Assembly (NCBI RefSeq): GCF_001655055.1
Contig: NZ_LXEW01000048.1
Span: 62,001-126,000 of the forward strand
Origin: Providencia heimbachae ATCC 35613
GTDB taxonomy: Bacteria; Pseudomonadota; Gammaproteobacteria; Enterobacterales; Enterobacteriaceae
DNA length: 64,000 bases
Direction: 5' to 3'
Under the pieces are notes generated by a model, which was not told where the DNA came from, made no database searches, and saw nothing but the letters and a program-made list of their open reading frames with translations. How positions within the stretch are numbered: the first letter of the stretch is position 1; the number at the start of each line of letters is the position of its first letter. The position numbers and the translations under genes are program-made. Below are positions 9,340 through 18,132 of the stretch, one piece after another.

Positions 9340-9835
9340 AACGACTCCATTTTAATTGACTTTATCTTCATTACTGATGCGCTCAGTATAATTATATTGA
9401 GTGTAGTTTTAATGATCTCTAGTGTAGATAGTTGGTGGAAGTGATGAAGATATTACTGACATTGTGGTCTATTAAACAACGGAAATGAAATGACTAATTG
9501 TAATTATGGGTTATTGGATTGATTTTACTAGACGATATTTTATCTCAAATAGCTTTTATCAATTGATCGCTAAATGAATACCTGCTCAAATGAGAATACT
9601 TAGCTAATAGCCTGCTTTGCGCCAGAAGCAGATATAACTAAAATTATTTTTTATTACCAATGAGTGCTAGGTATATATTTAAGGGTATGAAATTTTGAAA
9701 TAGTGGAGCAAATGTAGTAAATAACCTACTAGTATTAAAGGTTAGCGGGTATAAATGTCGTTTTTTGAGGTCATTATCCCTGTATTGGATAATGAATATA
9801 CAAAATAGAGCATTAGCAGTTAAAAAAGGATTATC
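9340..9835. promoter_or_regulatory. AT-rich divergent intergenic region
   Basis: About 500 bases between the divergently transcribed 1214-aa gene and the ABC-3C operon. No convincing open frame, RNA gene or strong palindrome is seen. It must hold both promoters, but I cannot place them with confidence. Confidence 0.4.
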
Positions 9836-10885
9836 ATGAGCATCACTTATCATAGAGGGCCGGCGCTTCCAACTCCAGAACAAAGGTTGTTACTGATGAA
9901 TGAGGATGAATGGGAGAACTTTATCCTTCAATCCGTTCAGCAACTAACTAAAGAAGGGGAGTATGTACAGGCTCATCGTATTGGTGGTGCTGGAGATAAG
10001 GGCCGTGATGTTTGTGGTAACACACAAGAAAAAACTGAATACTGTTCTTGGGATCTTTATCAAGCCAAACATTACGCAGACACATTATCACCAAGTGCTT
10101 TTGCGCCTGATTTGGCAAAATTTTTGTTTTATGTTTTTTCAAATGAATATTCACAGCCAAGAAATTATTTTATTTGTGCATTAAGAATAGGCCCTAAACT
10201 CTACGACTTAGTTACTAATCCCAGTTCATTAAATACTGAAACGTTGAAGACCTGGATATTAAAGGAGTGGAAAAATAAAAAAGGAGATTTTAAAACCTTT
10301 AAGAAAGAATTAAGCCCTGAGCTAGAGTCTTTTATAGAGGTATTTCCATTTGATATTATAAAAATAAAAACTCCAAGTGAACTGATTGATATACATTCTA
10401 GAACCGATAAGCATTGGGAGATGTTTGGTATCTTAGGTCCGAGAGGAGATAATCCCAAAGTGCCTATTGAGCCTGGTACTCAAGAGCAAAATTATATAAA
10501 AAAATTATGTGGAGCATATGAGAGTGTCGAACGAATAAAAATCTTATCGATCGATCAAATACCAAAGGCTTATAGCAAGCATTTTTCTAACCAAAGAATT
10601 ATTTTTTATTCCGCTGAAGGGTTAAATAGATTTAGCCGAGATAAAATTCCAGGGGCTTTTGATGAGCTTTTAGAACAAGTAAATATAGGAATAGGTTCTG
10701 TAGAATCAATACCTTATGCCCATGGTGTTGATAAAATCAATGAGGTTCAAAAGGTAGCTAATGCACTTCAGGTAACTTCTAACCCTCTTCATATGCGGTT
10801 ACAAGCAGGAGATCTTCAGGGCGCATGTCATCACCTAGCTAATAATGGAAAGTTAAATTGGGTCGAGGAAGATGAGAATGAATAA
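9836..10885 (+). CDS. ABC-3C effector: Mrr-like nuclease domain with ABC-3C C-terminal domain
   Basis: A 349-residue protein, first gene of a three-gene operon. The N-terminus matches the Mrr-like PD-(D/E)XK pattern: WENFI, then GGAGDKGRDV (Asp58), then YQAKHY (Gln76-x-Lys78, the QxK form common in Mrr). This points to a DNA-cutting effector. The C-terminus (FYSAEGLNRFSRDKIPGAFD ... GACHHLANNGKLNWV) matches what I know as the ABC-three-component C-terminal domain, thought to link the effector to the other subunits. No signal or membrane segment is seen, so it is cytoplasmic. AAGGA lies about 8 bases upstream of the ATG. The next gene starts inside its 3' end, so production of the subunits is coupled. 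The nuclease call rests on motif spacing. Confidence 0.85.
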   Translation: MSITYHRGPALPTPEQRLLLMNEDEWENFILQSVQQLTKEGEYVQAHRIGGAGDKGRDVCGNTQEKTEYCSWDLYQAKHYADTLSPSAFAPDLAKFLFYVFSNEYSQPRNYFICALRIGPKLYDLVTNPSSLNTETLKTWILKEWKNKKGDFKTFKKELSPELESFIEVFPFDIIKIKTPSELIDIHSRTDKHWEMFGILGPRGDNPKVPIEPGTQEQNYIKKLCGAYESVERIKILSIDQIPKAYSKHFSNQRIIFYSAEGLNRFSRDKIPGAFDELLEQVNIGIGSVESIPYAHGVDKINEVQKVANALQVTSNPLHMRLQAGDLQGACHHLANNGKLNWVEEDENE

Positions 10886-11354
10886 CATATTTAATTCACC
10901 ATTTGAGATGGGTGTTCGAATGGTGTACTTACTGCTTTCACTCTACCCAAGAAAGATGGATTTACAAAAATTAGTTTATCTTGAATATGCGGCTGTATAC
11001 TCTGAGGATTTAGGTGGTCCAACAAGTTTGCATACTCCTGTCCCAATGCGAGGCGGTGAGCATATATCCAAAAGGGATATAATTGAGTCAGGGCTTCATT
11101 TAATGTCAGCAAGGTCTTTCATTGATATTACTTATGACTCTACCGGGATTTATTATTCAGCTGGTGAAAACGGACCTACACTAGTGGGATTAATTGGCGG
11201 CACTTATGCATCTCAGTTGCTTATATCGTGCGAATGGGTGGCAAGAAATTTTGGCGATTTCGACATTAATGAACTCTTATCTTTATTTGACAAGAAGAGT
11301 TTAATTTGGGGGGCTGAGTTCTCCTCTTTAGAAATTGAAAGGAAACTACTATGA
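10878..11354 (+). CDS. ABC-three-component system middle component
   Basis: A 158-residue helical protein starting MNNIFNSPFEMGVRMVYLL. The pattern 'FNSPxExGxR ... YPxxxDLQKLVYLEYxxVxxxDxGGPxSLHxPVPxRxGE' is typical of the small middle component encoded between effector and ATPase in ABC-3C systems, which probably bridges them. No catalytic motif is visible. An ATG at 10872 is also in frame; I chose 10878 because GAGG (10865-10868) is then 9 bases away. The gene overlaps the upstream gene by 8 bases and the ATPase by the ATGA at 11351. Function is inferred from system membership. Confidence 0.8.
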   Translation: MNNIFNSPFEMGVRMVYLLLSLYPRKMDLQKLVYLEYAAVYSEDLGGPTSLHTPVPMRGGEHISKRDIIESGLHLMSARSFIDITYDSTGIYYSAGENGPTLVGLIGGTYASQLLISCEWVARNFGDFDINELLSLFDKKSLIWGAEFSSLEIERKLL

Positions 11355-13159
11355 CAATTAAAATATTCAAACTCACAGTTTCTGGAGCAAATAAAGAAAA
11401 AGGCATTATTTTATTTAATGGCGAATCTCATTTAATTTATGGGCCAACCGACACAGGAAAGTCGTATATTGTAGAGTGCTTTCGCTATTGTTTAGGAGGG
11501 CGGGATAAGCCAAAAGATATTGGTTTCTCTGAAGGATATACAACTCTTTCATTGCAAGTTAAAGTAAATAATGAAAAAGATTTCACTATATTTAGAGGAT
11601 TGGATAGTAATGAAAAAAGTGTATATCATGGATTTGTTGATACCTTGCCGAATCCAGAACATGATAAATTGAACGAGGATATTACTTCACTATTAGTTAA
11701 ATGGAGTAATGCTGCTGGCAAGTTAATTTTAACTAAGCGTGGTGTTAAGGGTAACTTTGCCGCAGGGGATATACGTTTCCTCTCAATTTTTGATGAGATA
11801 AGGACATTAGATAATGTTGCTTTCATTGGCTCAGACTCAAACGTAAAGACTAGGAATTCGTCAAGTCTAGCATTAGTTCTATCTGGATGCGATGATTCAA
11901 AAATGATTTTACCATTATCAACGGATGAAATAAATAAAGCAAAAGGTCACGCGACTGCTATCGAAGAACAAATTAGTGATCTTAAAAATGAAATGCCTGA
12001 TAATTTGATTAAAAGCGAATTAGAAGATTCGTTAAAAAAAATTGACTCTGAGATTAAGAGAGTAAATGAAATTGTCAATGATTTAGGTGTTGAGTTAACT
12101 GAGATTAGAACACAGGAGCTTCTTCTAGAGAAACAAAAAAATAGAATAGATAATGAAATAATAGCTTTTCGTGAATCATTATCCCGCTTTAATATTTTAG
12201 ATAAAAAATATTTGAATGACATATCCAGATTAGAGGTACTAAAGAAAGCAGCCGAGATTGTACCTGAATTTGAAATAAAACCTTGCCCATTATGTGCAAC
12301 GCCATTAGAAATGCAAGTTAATCACGCTAGCAATAATGTCGATTTTTCAATTTTTAGTTTGGCATCTGAGTCTGAAATAAATAAAATTATGAGCCTCAGA
12401 GCAGGTCTTTTAGATGCTGTTCGAGGGATTCAAGATGAATTGAATGTTTTGGATGAAAAAAAATCCATTGTAATAGAAGTGGTTAAGGATCTTCGAGAGA
12501 AGAAAAAATATCTAATGAAACCAGTAAAACCGATTGATAAATTCGGGTTTGCTCTTTTGTCTGAAAGAAAAACTGAACTCAGTTCGTTTATTAAAACTCT
12601 GGAAAAAATAGATAGTTTGGATGTGCGCCTTGCTGAAGTGACAAAGAAAACAAAAAAAAATAAGCATGAAGTAGTCCGGGATTTATCAGCAAGCAGTACT
12701 TTACTGTGTCAGGATATATTGAGTTTATTGTCTGAATGGCAAGTACCAGGAGTGGAGACTATTTCCTTCGATGATAAACTCTCTGATATTGTCATAAATC
12801 ATCGCCAACGTGTATCGTTCGGTAAGGGAAAAAGAGGTATTTTCTTAACTGCTTTCATGATTTGTCTTATGGAGCGAGCAATTAAAAATGGTTATCCTCA
12901 TCCAGGGTTTCTGGTTATTGACTCACCTGTTGTTACATATAAAGATCCAAAATATTCATCTAATGATAATGACGAAGAACTTTTAGATGAAAGTGTTAAA
13001 GAAAGTTTCTATTCTTGGTTCGGAAATAAAACCACATTAGGTCAAATTATTATCTTGGAAAATGAAGAACCATCTCCACTACAAAAGAGAAAATTAAAAT
13101 ACACTGAATTTGTTGGAGTCGCTGGATCGAATGGTAGAAAAGGTTTCTTTCCTATGTAA
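11351..13159 (+). CDS. ABC-3C SMC-like ATPase (DUF3732 type)
   Basis: A 602-residue SMC/Rad50-like ATPase, the motor or sensor of the ABC-3C system. Walker A is GPTDTGKS (31-38), a Walker B-like strand is FLVIDSP (Asp524), and the regions between are charged and predicted coiled coil. Near the middle CPLC (Cys312, Cys315) sits at the coiled-coil tip like a zinc hook. This layout fits the DUF3732 family. Relatives act on DNA ends or foreign DNA; here it probably controls the Mrr-like effector. Its ATG overlaps the stop of the middle component (ATGA), so translation is coupled. The gene is AT-rich compared with the core chromosome, which fits acquisition with the island. Confidence 0.85.
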   Translation: MTIKIFKLTVSGANKEKGIILFNGESHLIYGPTDTGKSYIVECFRYCLGGRDKPKDIGFSEGYTTLSLQVKVNNEKDFTIFRGLDSNEKSVYHGFVDTLPNPEHDKLNEDITSLLVKWSNAAGKLILTKRGVKGNFAAGDIRFLSIFDEIRTLDNVAFIGSDSNVKTRNSSSLALVLSGCDDSKMILPLSTDEINKAKGHATAIEEQISDLKNEMPDNLIKSELEDSLKKIDSEIKRVNEIVNDLGVELTEIRTQELLLEKQKNRIDNEIIAFRESLSRFNILDKKYLNDISRLEVLKKAAEIVPEFEIKPCPLCATPLEMQVNHASNNVDFSIFSLASESEINKIMSLRAGLLDAVRGIQDELNVLDEKKSIVIEVVKDLREKKKYLMKPVKPIDKFGFALLSERKTELSSFIKTLEKIDSLDVRLAEVTKKTKKNKHEVVRDLSASSTLLCQDILSLLSEWQVPGVETISFDDKLSDIVINHRQRVSFGKGKRGIFLTAFMICLMERAIKNGYPHPGFLVIDSPVVTYKDPKYSSNDNDEELLDESVKESFYSWFGNKTTLGQIIILENEEPSPLQKRKLKYTEFVGVAGSNGRKGFFPM

Positions 13160-13169
13160 GTGGTCATTG

Positions 13170-13206
13170 TTGATGACTCAATTTGTTTAAAGTTGAGTCA
13201 TCATTT
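13170..13206 (+). terminator. Hairpin after the ABC-3C operon
   Basis: GATGACTCAA (13172-13181) pairs with TTGAGTCATC (13193-13202) across an 11-base loop, just after the ATPase stop. The T-run is weak, so termination is likely but not certain. Confidence 0.6.
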
Positions 13207-13359
13207 ACTAGAGCTTACTATACTTTTAATAACATTAGACTACAGTCTCGTTTTTTCTTTGCTCGAGTTTGATTATCAGATTTAGTTGTGTTCTATCTAC
13301 AAAACTTGCTATCTTGAGTAAGAGCACATCATTTTATGAAAAACAATGTGCTACCATTT

Positions 13360-14196
13360 TTAAATCCTTTCTCTTCCAGAAAAACACTCATGCATCTTTT
13401 CAGTCATTACCCACAGTGCCTTATTTAATTTAATATCCCCATCAATACCATTCATCGAACGTGTGCGAGCTCGCTTACCTTTCGCATTTCTGCCCGATAG
13501 TCCTCCTTTAATTAAATTCTCCTGCAAACGTTGATATACCGTCCACAGGTCATCTTTCTTATCCTCCCAGCGGCGCGGCTGTAACACTTGGTCTTCGGTA
13601 ATCGGTTGATGTTCCTCACCAAAGCGATAAGTTAAAGCCGCATGTGCCAAGGCTTGCTGTGCTGTTGGAGGTAACATGAGAGATTGCATCTGTTCACGCT
13701 TTTCAGCAACAGAATCAAACGTTTCTAGTACCTCATATGCTCCTTCAATTACCTTGCCTACCACATCACCTTTATGTGGCACACGCACTTCACCAAAGGT
13801 ATCGCCGCACACTAAACCATTTTGGCATACAGCTCTAAATAGACCCGGCAGCATTTGATAACTGCTTGAGCCATCATGGCTATTTAGGAGAATAATTTCA
13901 GGCACTTGGATTCCTGTGATTTGGTCATGTCGCCGAAGTCTTAACATATGCTTGGTGTGCTCTCGACGACTGATATCACGCACCCGAGTCTGGCAGGCAA
14001 AGAACGGATAGAAGCCTTCTTTTTGCAGGCTATCTAACAAGGTAATGGTCGGGATGTAGGTATAGCGTTCACTGCGAGAATCGTGCTTTTCTTCAGAAAA
14101 TACGCTCGGTACAGTACGAAATAATTCTTCAATGGTGAGTGGACGGTCACGACGAATACTGTTAGCAGAACCAAAACGCGAAGCTAATAAACTCAT
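13360..14196 (-). CDS. DUF932 family protein (YfjQ/YafZ-like)
   Basis: A 278-residue protein of the DUF932 family, found again and again in CP4-type islands and plasmids next to antirestriction genes; its biochemical role is not established. Typical stretches are GFYPFFACQTRVRD, MLRLRR, PEIILLNSHDGSSSYQM and FRAVCQNGLVCGDTFGEVRV. An in-frame ATG exists at 14217, but ATG 14196 is preceded by AGGAG at correct spacing and gives MSLLASRFGSAN, the usual start. It follows the ArdB-like gene after a short gap on the same strand, so the two are probably cotranscribed. Length is normal for the family (E. coli YfjQ/YafZ about 273). Confidence 0.88.
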   Translation of the reverse strand: MSLLASRFGSANSIRRDRPLTIEELFRTVPSVFSEEKHDSRSERYTYIPTITLLDSLQKEGFYPFFACQTRVRDISRREHTKHMLRLRRHDQITGIQVPEIILLNSHDGSSSYQMLPGLFRAVCQNGLVCGDTFGEVRVPHKGDVVGKVIEGAYEVLETFDSVAEKREQMQSLMLPPTAQQALAHAALTYRFGEEHQPITEDQVLQPRRWEDKKDDLWTVYQRLQENLIKGGLSGRNAKGKRARTRSMNGIDGDIKLNKALWVMTEKMHECFSGRERI

Positions 14197-14209
14197 GATA
14201 GACTCCTGA

Positions 14210-14635
14210 TTAATCAATTAAGTGGAAAATGGCATTGGATTCGGGATGTTGTGAAGCATAGTCACGCAGCTGATAAAAGCGGTCGCACATCACTTCGCTT
14301 TCCGTTTGGAATGACCAGATGCTGTACAGGATCAGACACACCGCAATCCCTGCAGCCTCTTGGCTCACGGTGGCTTCGTTGCCGTTGTGCATGTTGAATA
14401 GGGTTAAGATGTCTGCGTTGATATCGGGGTAGATAAAGGCACCGCCATTGCTGAGTGTGCCATATTCCCAGTAACCGCCATGATATTCATCACAAAACTG
14501 GCCCATCGTGGTGAAGATCACCACTTCAAAGGTGGTCCAGCCTTTCACACCACCAAAATGGTTGAGCCAAAAATCAAGGCGTTGTTCATCAGGGACTAAT
14601 TCCATTGTGATAGCGGATTCAGTTGTGTTATTCAT
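14210..14635 (-). CDS. Antirestriction protein, ArdB/KlcA family (YfjX-like)
   Basis: A 141-residue cytoplasmic protein of the ArdB/KlcA family, which reduces type I restriction in vivo and helps mobile DNA enter a restricting host. The family core is plain: PDEQRLDFWLNHFG, GQFCDEYHGGYWEY, TLSNGGAFIYPD, NGNEATVSQEAAGIAVCLIL. The longer frame from 14674 adds a hydrophobic extension without support; the ATG at 14635 has GGAG about 10 bases upstream and starts with the expected MNNTTESAI. It lies directly before the DUF932 gene. A type I hsdR gene lies 11 kb away in the neighbouring segment, so an antirestriction gene here makes biological sense. Confidence 0.9.
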   Translation of the reverse strand: MNNTTESAITMELVPDEQRLDFWLNHFGGVKGWTTFEVVIFTTMGQFCDEYHGGYWEYGTLSNGGAFIYPDINADILTLFNMHNGNEATVSQEAAGIAVCLILYSIWSFQTESEVMCDRFYQLRDYASQHPESNAIFHLID

Positions 14636-14726
14636 AAGTTGATACTCCAATAAAAAGAAATAAAAAAGCGCCAATCCCGTTAAGGACTGGCGCTTGATGT
14701 CATCAATGTTTTGTTAATTTAAGAAG

Positions 14727-14960
14727 CTAAAAGAAAAAACTCCACAGGGATTTAGCAACGGATACGATGCTATTTTTGACAGTACTGACCGTATGTTTTA
14801 TCAGTGGGGGAAATGGAATGATATCGACTATGGTATTGATGATATCACTGATAAGTTGTTCAAAATCATTAAGTAAAAGGATTTCTACAGAGATGGTTCT
14901 ATAAGTTGAGTGTAGCTGCCTAGCGATGCTACTACTGACTTCTGCGGGTAATACCTGCAT
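14727..14960 (-). CDS. Small hypothetical protein, uncertain start
   Basis: A 77-residue frame (MQVLPAEVSSSIARQLHSTY ...) with a hydrophobic, Ile-rich second half (LISDIINTIVDIIPFPPLIK). The frame stays open upstream for about 17 more codons with protein-like sequence (CDGRICDRRLSTTEFTDQLM) but lacks a clear start and ribosome site. It may be the 3' part of a damaged gene, or start with a rare codon. No family recognised. It lies upstream of the ArdB gene on the same strand. Confidence 0.3.
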   Translation of the reverse strand: MQVLPAEVSSSIARQLHSTYRTISVEILLLNDFEQLISDIINTIVDIIPFPPLIKHTVSTVKNSIVSVAKSLWSFFF

Positions 14961-15205
14961 GAGTTGGTCTGTGAATTCAGTAGTTGATAGTCTTCTATCG
15001 CAGATGCGACCATCACAGAATGATGTGACTTAAATGTGGTAATCACTGCTTGTATTTTTATATCAAGTTAGTACTTATTTAGGGATGGCTGGTGGTACTC
15101 CTTATCCGGGGAAAAATATCCCGAGAACCTCATCAGTGGCTTCAATGACTTTCAGGGGACAGGAGCAGCGATTCAGCTCGTTTGTTGTAACAGCACTTAA
15201 TGGCA

Positions 15206-15418
15206 TCAGACACTGTCAAGGATCCGCAGAATACAAGTCATTAAAGCCGTTATCAACTCGGTAAAAAACACCGTAACTGCTTCTCTGGCTATATTGATAT
15301 AATCGTCATCATAGCCAGCGTGGCGAAAGTGAATTTCAATAAACTGCTGTGCTTGACGGGCTCCGTACCCGTTAAGAACCTTGCCTAAGGCAGTGATAAG
15401 CATTTTCAAAAAGGACAT
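15206..15418 (-). CDS. Small hypothetical protein (70 aa)
   Basis: A 70-residue frame starting MSFLKMLITALGKVLNGYGA with a GAGG ribosome site 7 bases before the ATG on the minus strand. The middle is amphipathic (QQFIEIHFRHAGYDDDYI) and the end hydrophobic (TVFFTELITALMTCILRIL), so it may be membrane-associated. I do not recognise it. Its place among island genes of unknown role on the same strand, plus the good ribosome site, make it plausible as a gene. Confidence 0.45.
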   Translation of the reverse strand: MSFLKMLITALGKVLNGYGARQAQQFIEIHFRHAGYDDDYINIAREAVTVFFTELITALMTCILRILDSV

Positions 15419-15518
15419 AGTGAAACCTCAGAGCTACCAGTAGTAGCCTACAATAAAAAAGGTAGGGGAATGTGAGCACATCCGTTTCAGACAAAACGGA
15501 TGTTGTGAGGTGCTGATA

Positions 15519-15992
15519 TTAATCCTCAGTGAGGGTTGTACAAACTGACATATCAGCGAGTACCTTATGAATATTGCTGGCGGAGGGTGTGAAACGGGCT
15601 ACTTTTTTGTTGTTAATCCAGACTTCAAACGGTGTTGCTTTTCTAACAGCATCAATGAATGATATCCATGCATTATCCCCATTACGCCAGCCTAAAGACG
15701 GGGGAATACCATACTGTTCATCGCCGGTAACCAGCGTGATCTGGGTATTTTCGTCATGTGAACTCAGTATTCTTCCATCCGGCAATGTGACTAGTACACT
15801 GTGTTGTAACACCTGAGTATCATCGGGATTACTGGTACAGCTGATATTCAACTGAGTATCCTGTGAATCGGTGATGATATACTCAAATACACCCATGCCG
15901 TAGCCGGAACCCCAGATGTTGGGTACGGCATAAGCGGTGGGGACAGCACTCAGCAGCGTAGCTGTGAGTGCAAGATATGATAATATTTTCAT
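15519..15992 (-). CDS. Exported hypothetical protein (157 aa)
   Basis: The N-terminus is a clear Sec signal peptide: MKILSYLALTATLLSAVPTAYA with a cleavage site after AYA, so the protein is probably periplasmic. The mature part (about 135 residues) has two cysteines that could pair (in NISCTSNPDD and in DMSVCTTLTED) and looks beta-rich. AAGGA lies 7 bases before the ATG. It is followed on the same strand by small genes and preceded by a lipoprotein gene. I recall similar proteins in enterobacterial islands but no function. This and the neighbouring lipoprotein are the only envelope proteins clearly seen in the island. Confidence 0.7.
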   Translation of the reverse strand: MKILSYLALTATLLSAVPTAYAVPNIWGSGYGMGVFEYIITDSQDTQLNISCTSNPDDTQVLQHSVLVTLPDGRILSSHDENTQITLVTGDEQYGIPPSLGWRNGDNAWISFIDAVRKATPFEVWINNKKVARFTPSASNIHKVLADMSVCTTLTED

Positions 15993-16065
15993 GGTCTTTC
16001 CTTAATTATTACCTATAATTTAAATAGTTAATGACAGTATTTATATTCAGAGCCTCACTCCTGAT

Positions 16066-16695
16066 TTATCGTGCGCGAAACATAGACAGAATATCGATAG
16101 AATAAAAATTATTTAATGATAACTCTCCCTGCTGAGCTGCATACACTCTTGTTATAGGGCGTAATAATTTATCTCCAATATGATTAATTACCCGGCTCAC
16201 CTCTGGCGTATTACTGACTTCAGTCACCACCTGTCCCTTTGACTGATAGAGAGTATATTCTACCGTACCCGTGACTTGCCTAGTGTTTGCCATATCAATA
16301 GCGGTTTTATTCACATTCGCGATAAAACTTTTATTATTCTCGTAGCTGGGTTCTTTCATCGCCCTTTGGTTAATATCATCAATCCGCTGTTTTAAATTGT
16401 TATTTTCATCATCGGATAGCATGGCTGTGAGATGCACTTTGCAAGTTAACGATTTCACATTCGGATTGCTATCAATAGCGATAGGGTTATCCCAAGTTAT
16501 CTTCACCGCATGACTCGTTAAACCAGACTGACCGTATGGGTGGAATGTTCTGAAGTCGACTTTATTTAAAGCGTTACTGACAATAACCTCGTTAACTGAT
16601 TTTAGTACCTCTTCGTTTTCACACGAAAAATTATCTCCACATCCCGTTAGGGTAGATACGACGAGAAGAAATATCGCTGATTTAAACATTTTCAT
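16066..16695 (-). CDS. Hypothetical lipoprotein (209 aa)
   Basis: The N-terminus MKMFKSAIFLLVVSTLTGCG is a lipoprotein signal with lipobox LTGC, so Cys19 should be lipidated and the protein membrane-anchored. The mature part resembles small enterobacterial lipoproteins with paired cysteines (FSCENEEV, SLTCKVHLTA) and a region about conserved beta strands (QVTGTVEYTLYQSKG). AGGA lies 8 bases upstream of the ATG at 16695. It lies between the WYL regulator gene and the exported protein, all on the minus strand. Function unknown. Confidence 0.7.
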   Translation of the reverse strand: MKMFKSAIFLLVVSTLTGCGDNFSCENEEVLKSVNEVIVSNALNKVDFRTFHPYGQSGLTSHAVKITWDNPIAIDSNPNVKSLTCKVHLTAMLSDDENNNLKQRIDDINQRAMKEPSYENNKSFIANVNKTAIDMANTRQVTGTVEYTLYQSKGQVVTEVSNTPEVSRVINHIGDKLLRPITRVYAAQQGELSLNNFYSIDILSMFRAR

Positions 16696-16806
16696 TTAAT
16701 AATCCTTGATCAGAATAAATTGATTTTTTTGAGGAGCAGGGTGATCAGATATTTCATTTCTTCTTTTTAAAGAGACTTTGAATATACCTGCAGAGTGATA
16801 ATGAAT

Positions 16807-18132
16807 TTATTTATGAATAATCCCGCTGATGTAATCAAAATGAGGAAGAGCACGCATAAATCTCGGGTCCTGCAGGATACGATCAATATGCCTGTTCCGT
16901 GCAAAATTGCTGGTGGTCATCACCACATCGGTAATTGCAGAGAGGGTAAAAACTTGAATACGATCCTTTGATACCGCCGCCAGATACCACTCTCCGTCGT
17001 GGCAGATGAGTCTGTAAGGTGCGATTGATGACTGAAGATGTTTCCGATGCAGGAAACGTATAAGGCGGTTACGGATGATGGCCTGAACAATGACCTGAAA
17101 ACCACCAAATAATTCAGGAGCCTGCCGTGGCGGATCATTCCAGATAATACAAGGTGAGTCCTGACGGTTATCGAGTAGTACTGAAAGCAGTTTAGGATCC
17201 AGAACCGGAAAATAATGTGCCACGCTGGTTATCTGGGCAAAGCGTAGAATATCACTATTGGTTCGGAAAGGTCCTCGTGCATCACGGAGACTAACGTGAC
17301 CGTCGATATATTCAGTGTCGAGATAACGTAGACGCTCACGCAGGTCGCGCTGCACCGTGCGGCCAGAAACGCCAAACTCTTGTGCCAGTTGACTAATGTT
17401 GAGTGATTCCCCCATAAAGAGGCGGCTGACAAGTATAGCAAGACGTATGGCTAACCGGTCATAGCGGTGTTCCTGTTTAGGCATGATAAGTGCTCCCTGC
17501 AGAAAATAGCCGGACCAGCCAGCGGTCGGCAAAAAGTGGATTAACGGGAAATATGTCACTGATAGAGTGAGGTCACGATAATGCAGACCAGTATGGTGAT
17601 TCGGTAAGCCGAGCCAGAAATGTTGAAAATCATTTATGCTGAAAAAAGAGGTTCGTAACGCTGTCTGTACTACCATGATGATAAGCTGAGGTGTTGGGTT
17701 GGTCAGATCAGGTTGCATATTGCGGGAAAAGGCAGCCAGCTCTTCTTGGGTCATCTGATCCAAGTTCTTCTCTAGTAGCTTCATTAACAGAGTGAGTTCA
17801 ATGGCTTCGGTGGAACTTTTTACGTTGTAGTTCACCTTGAGCTTGTCGTATTCCTTTTCAAGGATTTCCCTGTAAGCCACTCCTTGCCACAGACGGGCTA
17901 AACTCATCAAGATATTCGCGCCATAGCACTGAATCTCAGCAGCTATCTGTTGCCAATAGCACCGATGTTCAGCTTTTAGTAAATGGTACTCAATGGTGCA
18001 GGTCAAGCTCTCAGCTCTATGGGTATCACTGTCACGGGGGGCTGTGGTAAGAATGAAAACCAGCGATTGAAGTTCTTCATTGCTGCATTGGCCCAGTAGA
18101 TGTAAATCAGGAGCGTGGCGGTAAACAGCCAT
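16807..18132 (-). CDS. UPF0174 (YaaW-like) region fused to a WYL transcriptional regulator (YfjR-like)
   Basis: A 441-residue composite. Residues 1-140 match the UPF0174/YaaW pattern (HLLGQCSNEELQSLVFILT, CYWQQIAAEIQCYGANILMS, KLKVNYNVKSSTEAIELTLL). Residues 141-216 look less conserved. Residues 220-441 form a YfjR-like regulator: HTH at about 244-265 (LNISQLAQEFGVSGRTVQRD) and a WYL-type ligand-sensing region (about 300-430). WYL regulators often control defence islands. GAGGG precedes the ATG at 18132. A second ATG at 17484 (Met217) has its own GGGAG 8 bases upstream, so the regulator may also be made alone. The fusion could be real or the result of a deletion joining two genes. Confidence 0.75.
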   Translation of the reverse strand: MAVYRHAPDLHLLGQCSNEELQSLVFILTTAPRDSDTHRAESLTCTIEYHLLKAEHRCYWQQIAAEIQCYGANILMSLARLWQGVAYREILEKEYDKLKVNYNVKSSTEAIELTLLMKLLEKNLDQMTQEELAAFSRNMQPDLTNPTPQLIIMVVQTALRTSFFSINDFQHFWLGLPNHHTGLHYRDLTLSVTYFPLIHFLPTAGWSGYFLQGALIMPKQEHRYDRLAIRLAILVSRLFMGESLNISQLAQEFGVSGRTVQRDLRERLRYLDTEYIDGHVSLRDARGPFRTNSDILRFAQITSVAHYFPVLDPKLLSVLLDNRQDSPCIIWNDPPRQAPELFGGFQVIVQAIIRNRLIRFLHRKHLQSSIAPYRLICHDGEWYLAAVSKDRIQVFTLSAITDVVMTTSNFARNRHIDRILQDPRFMRALPHFDYISGIIHK

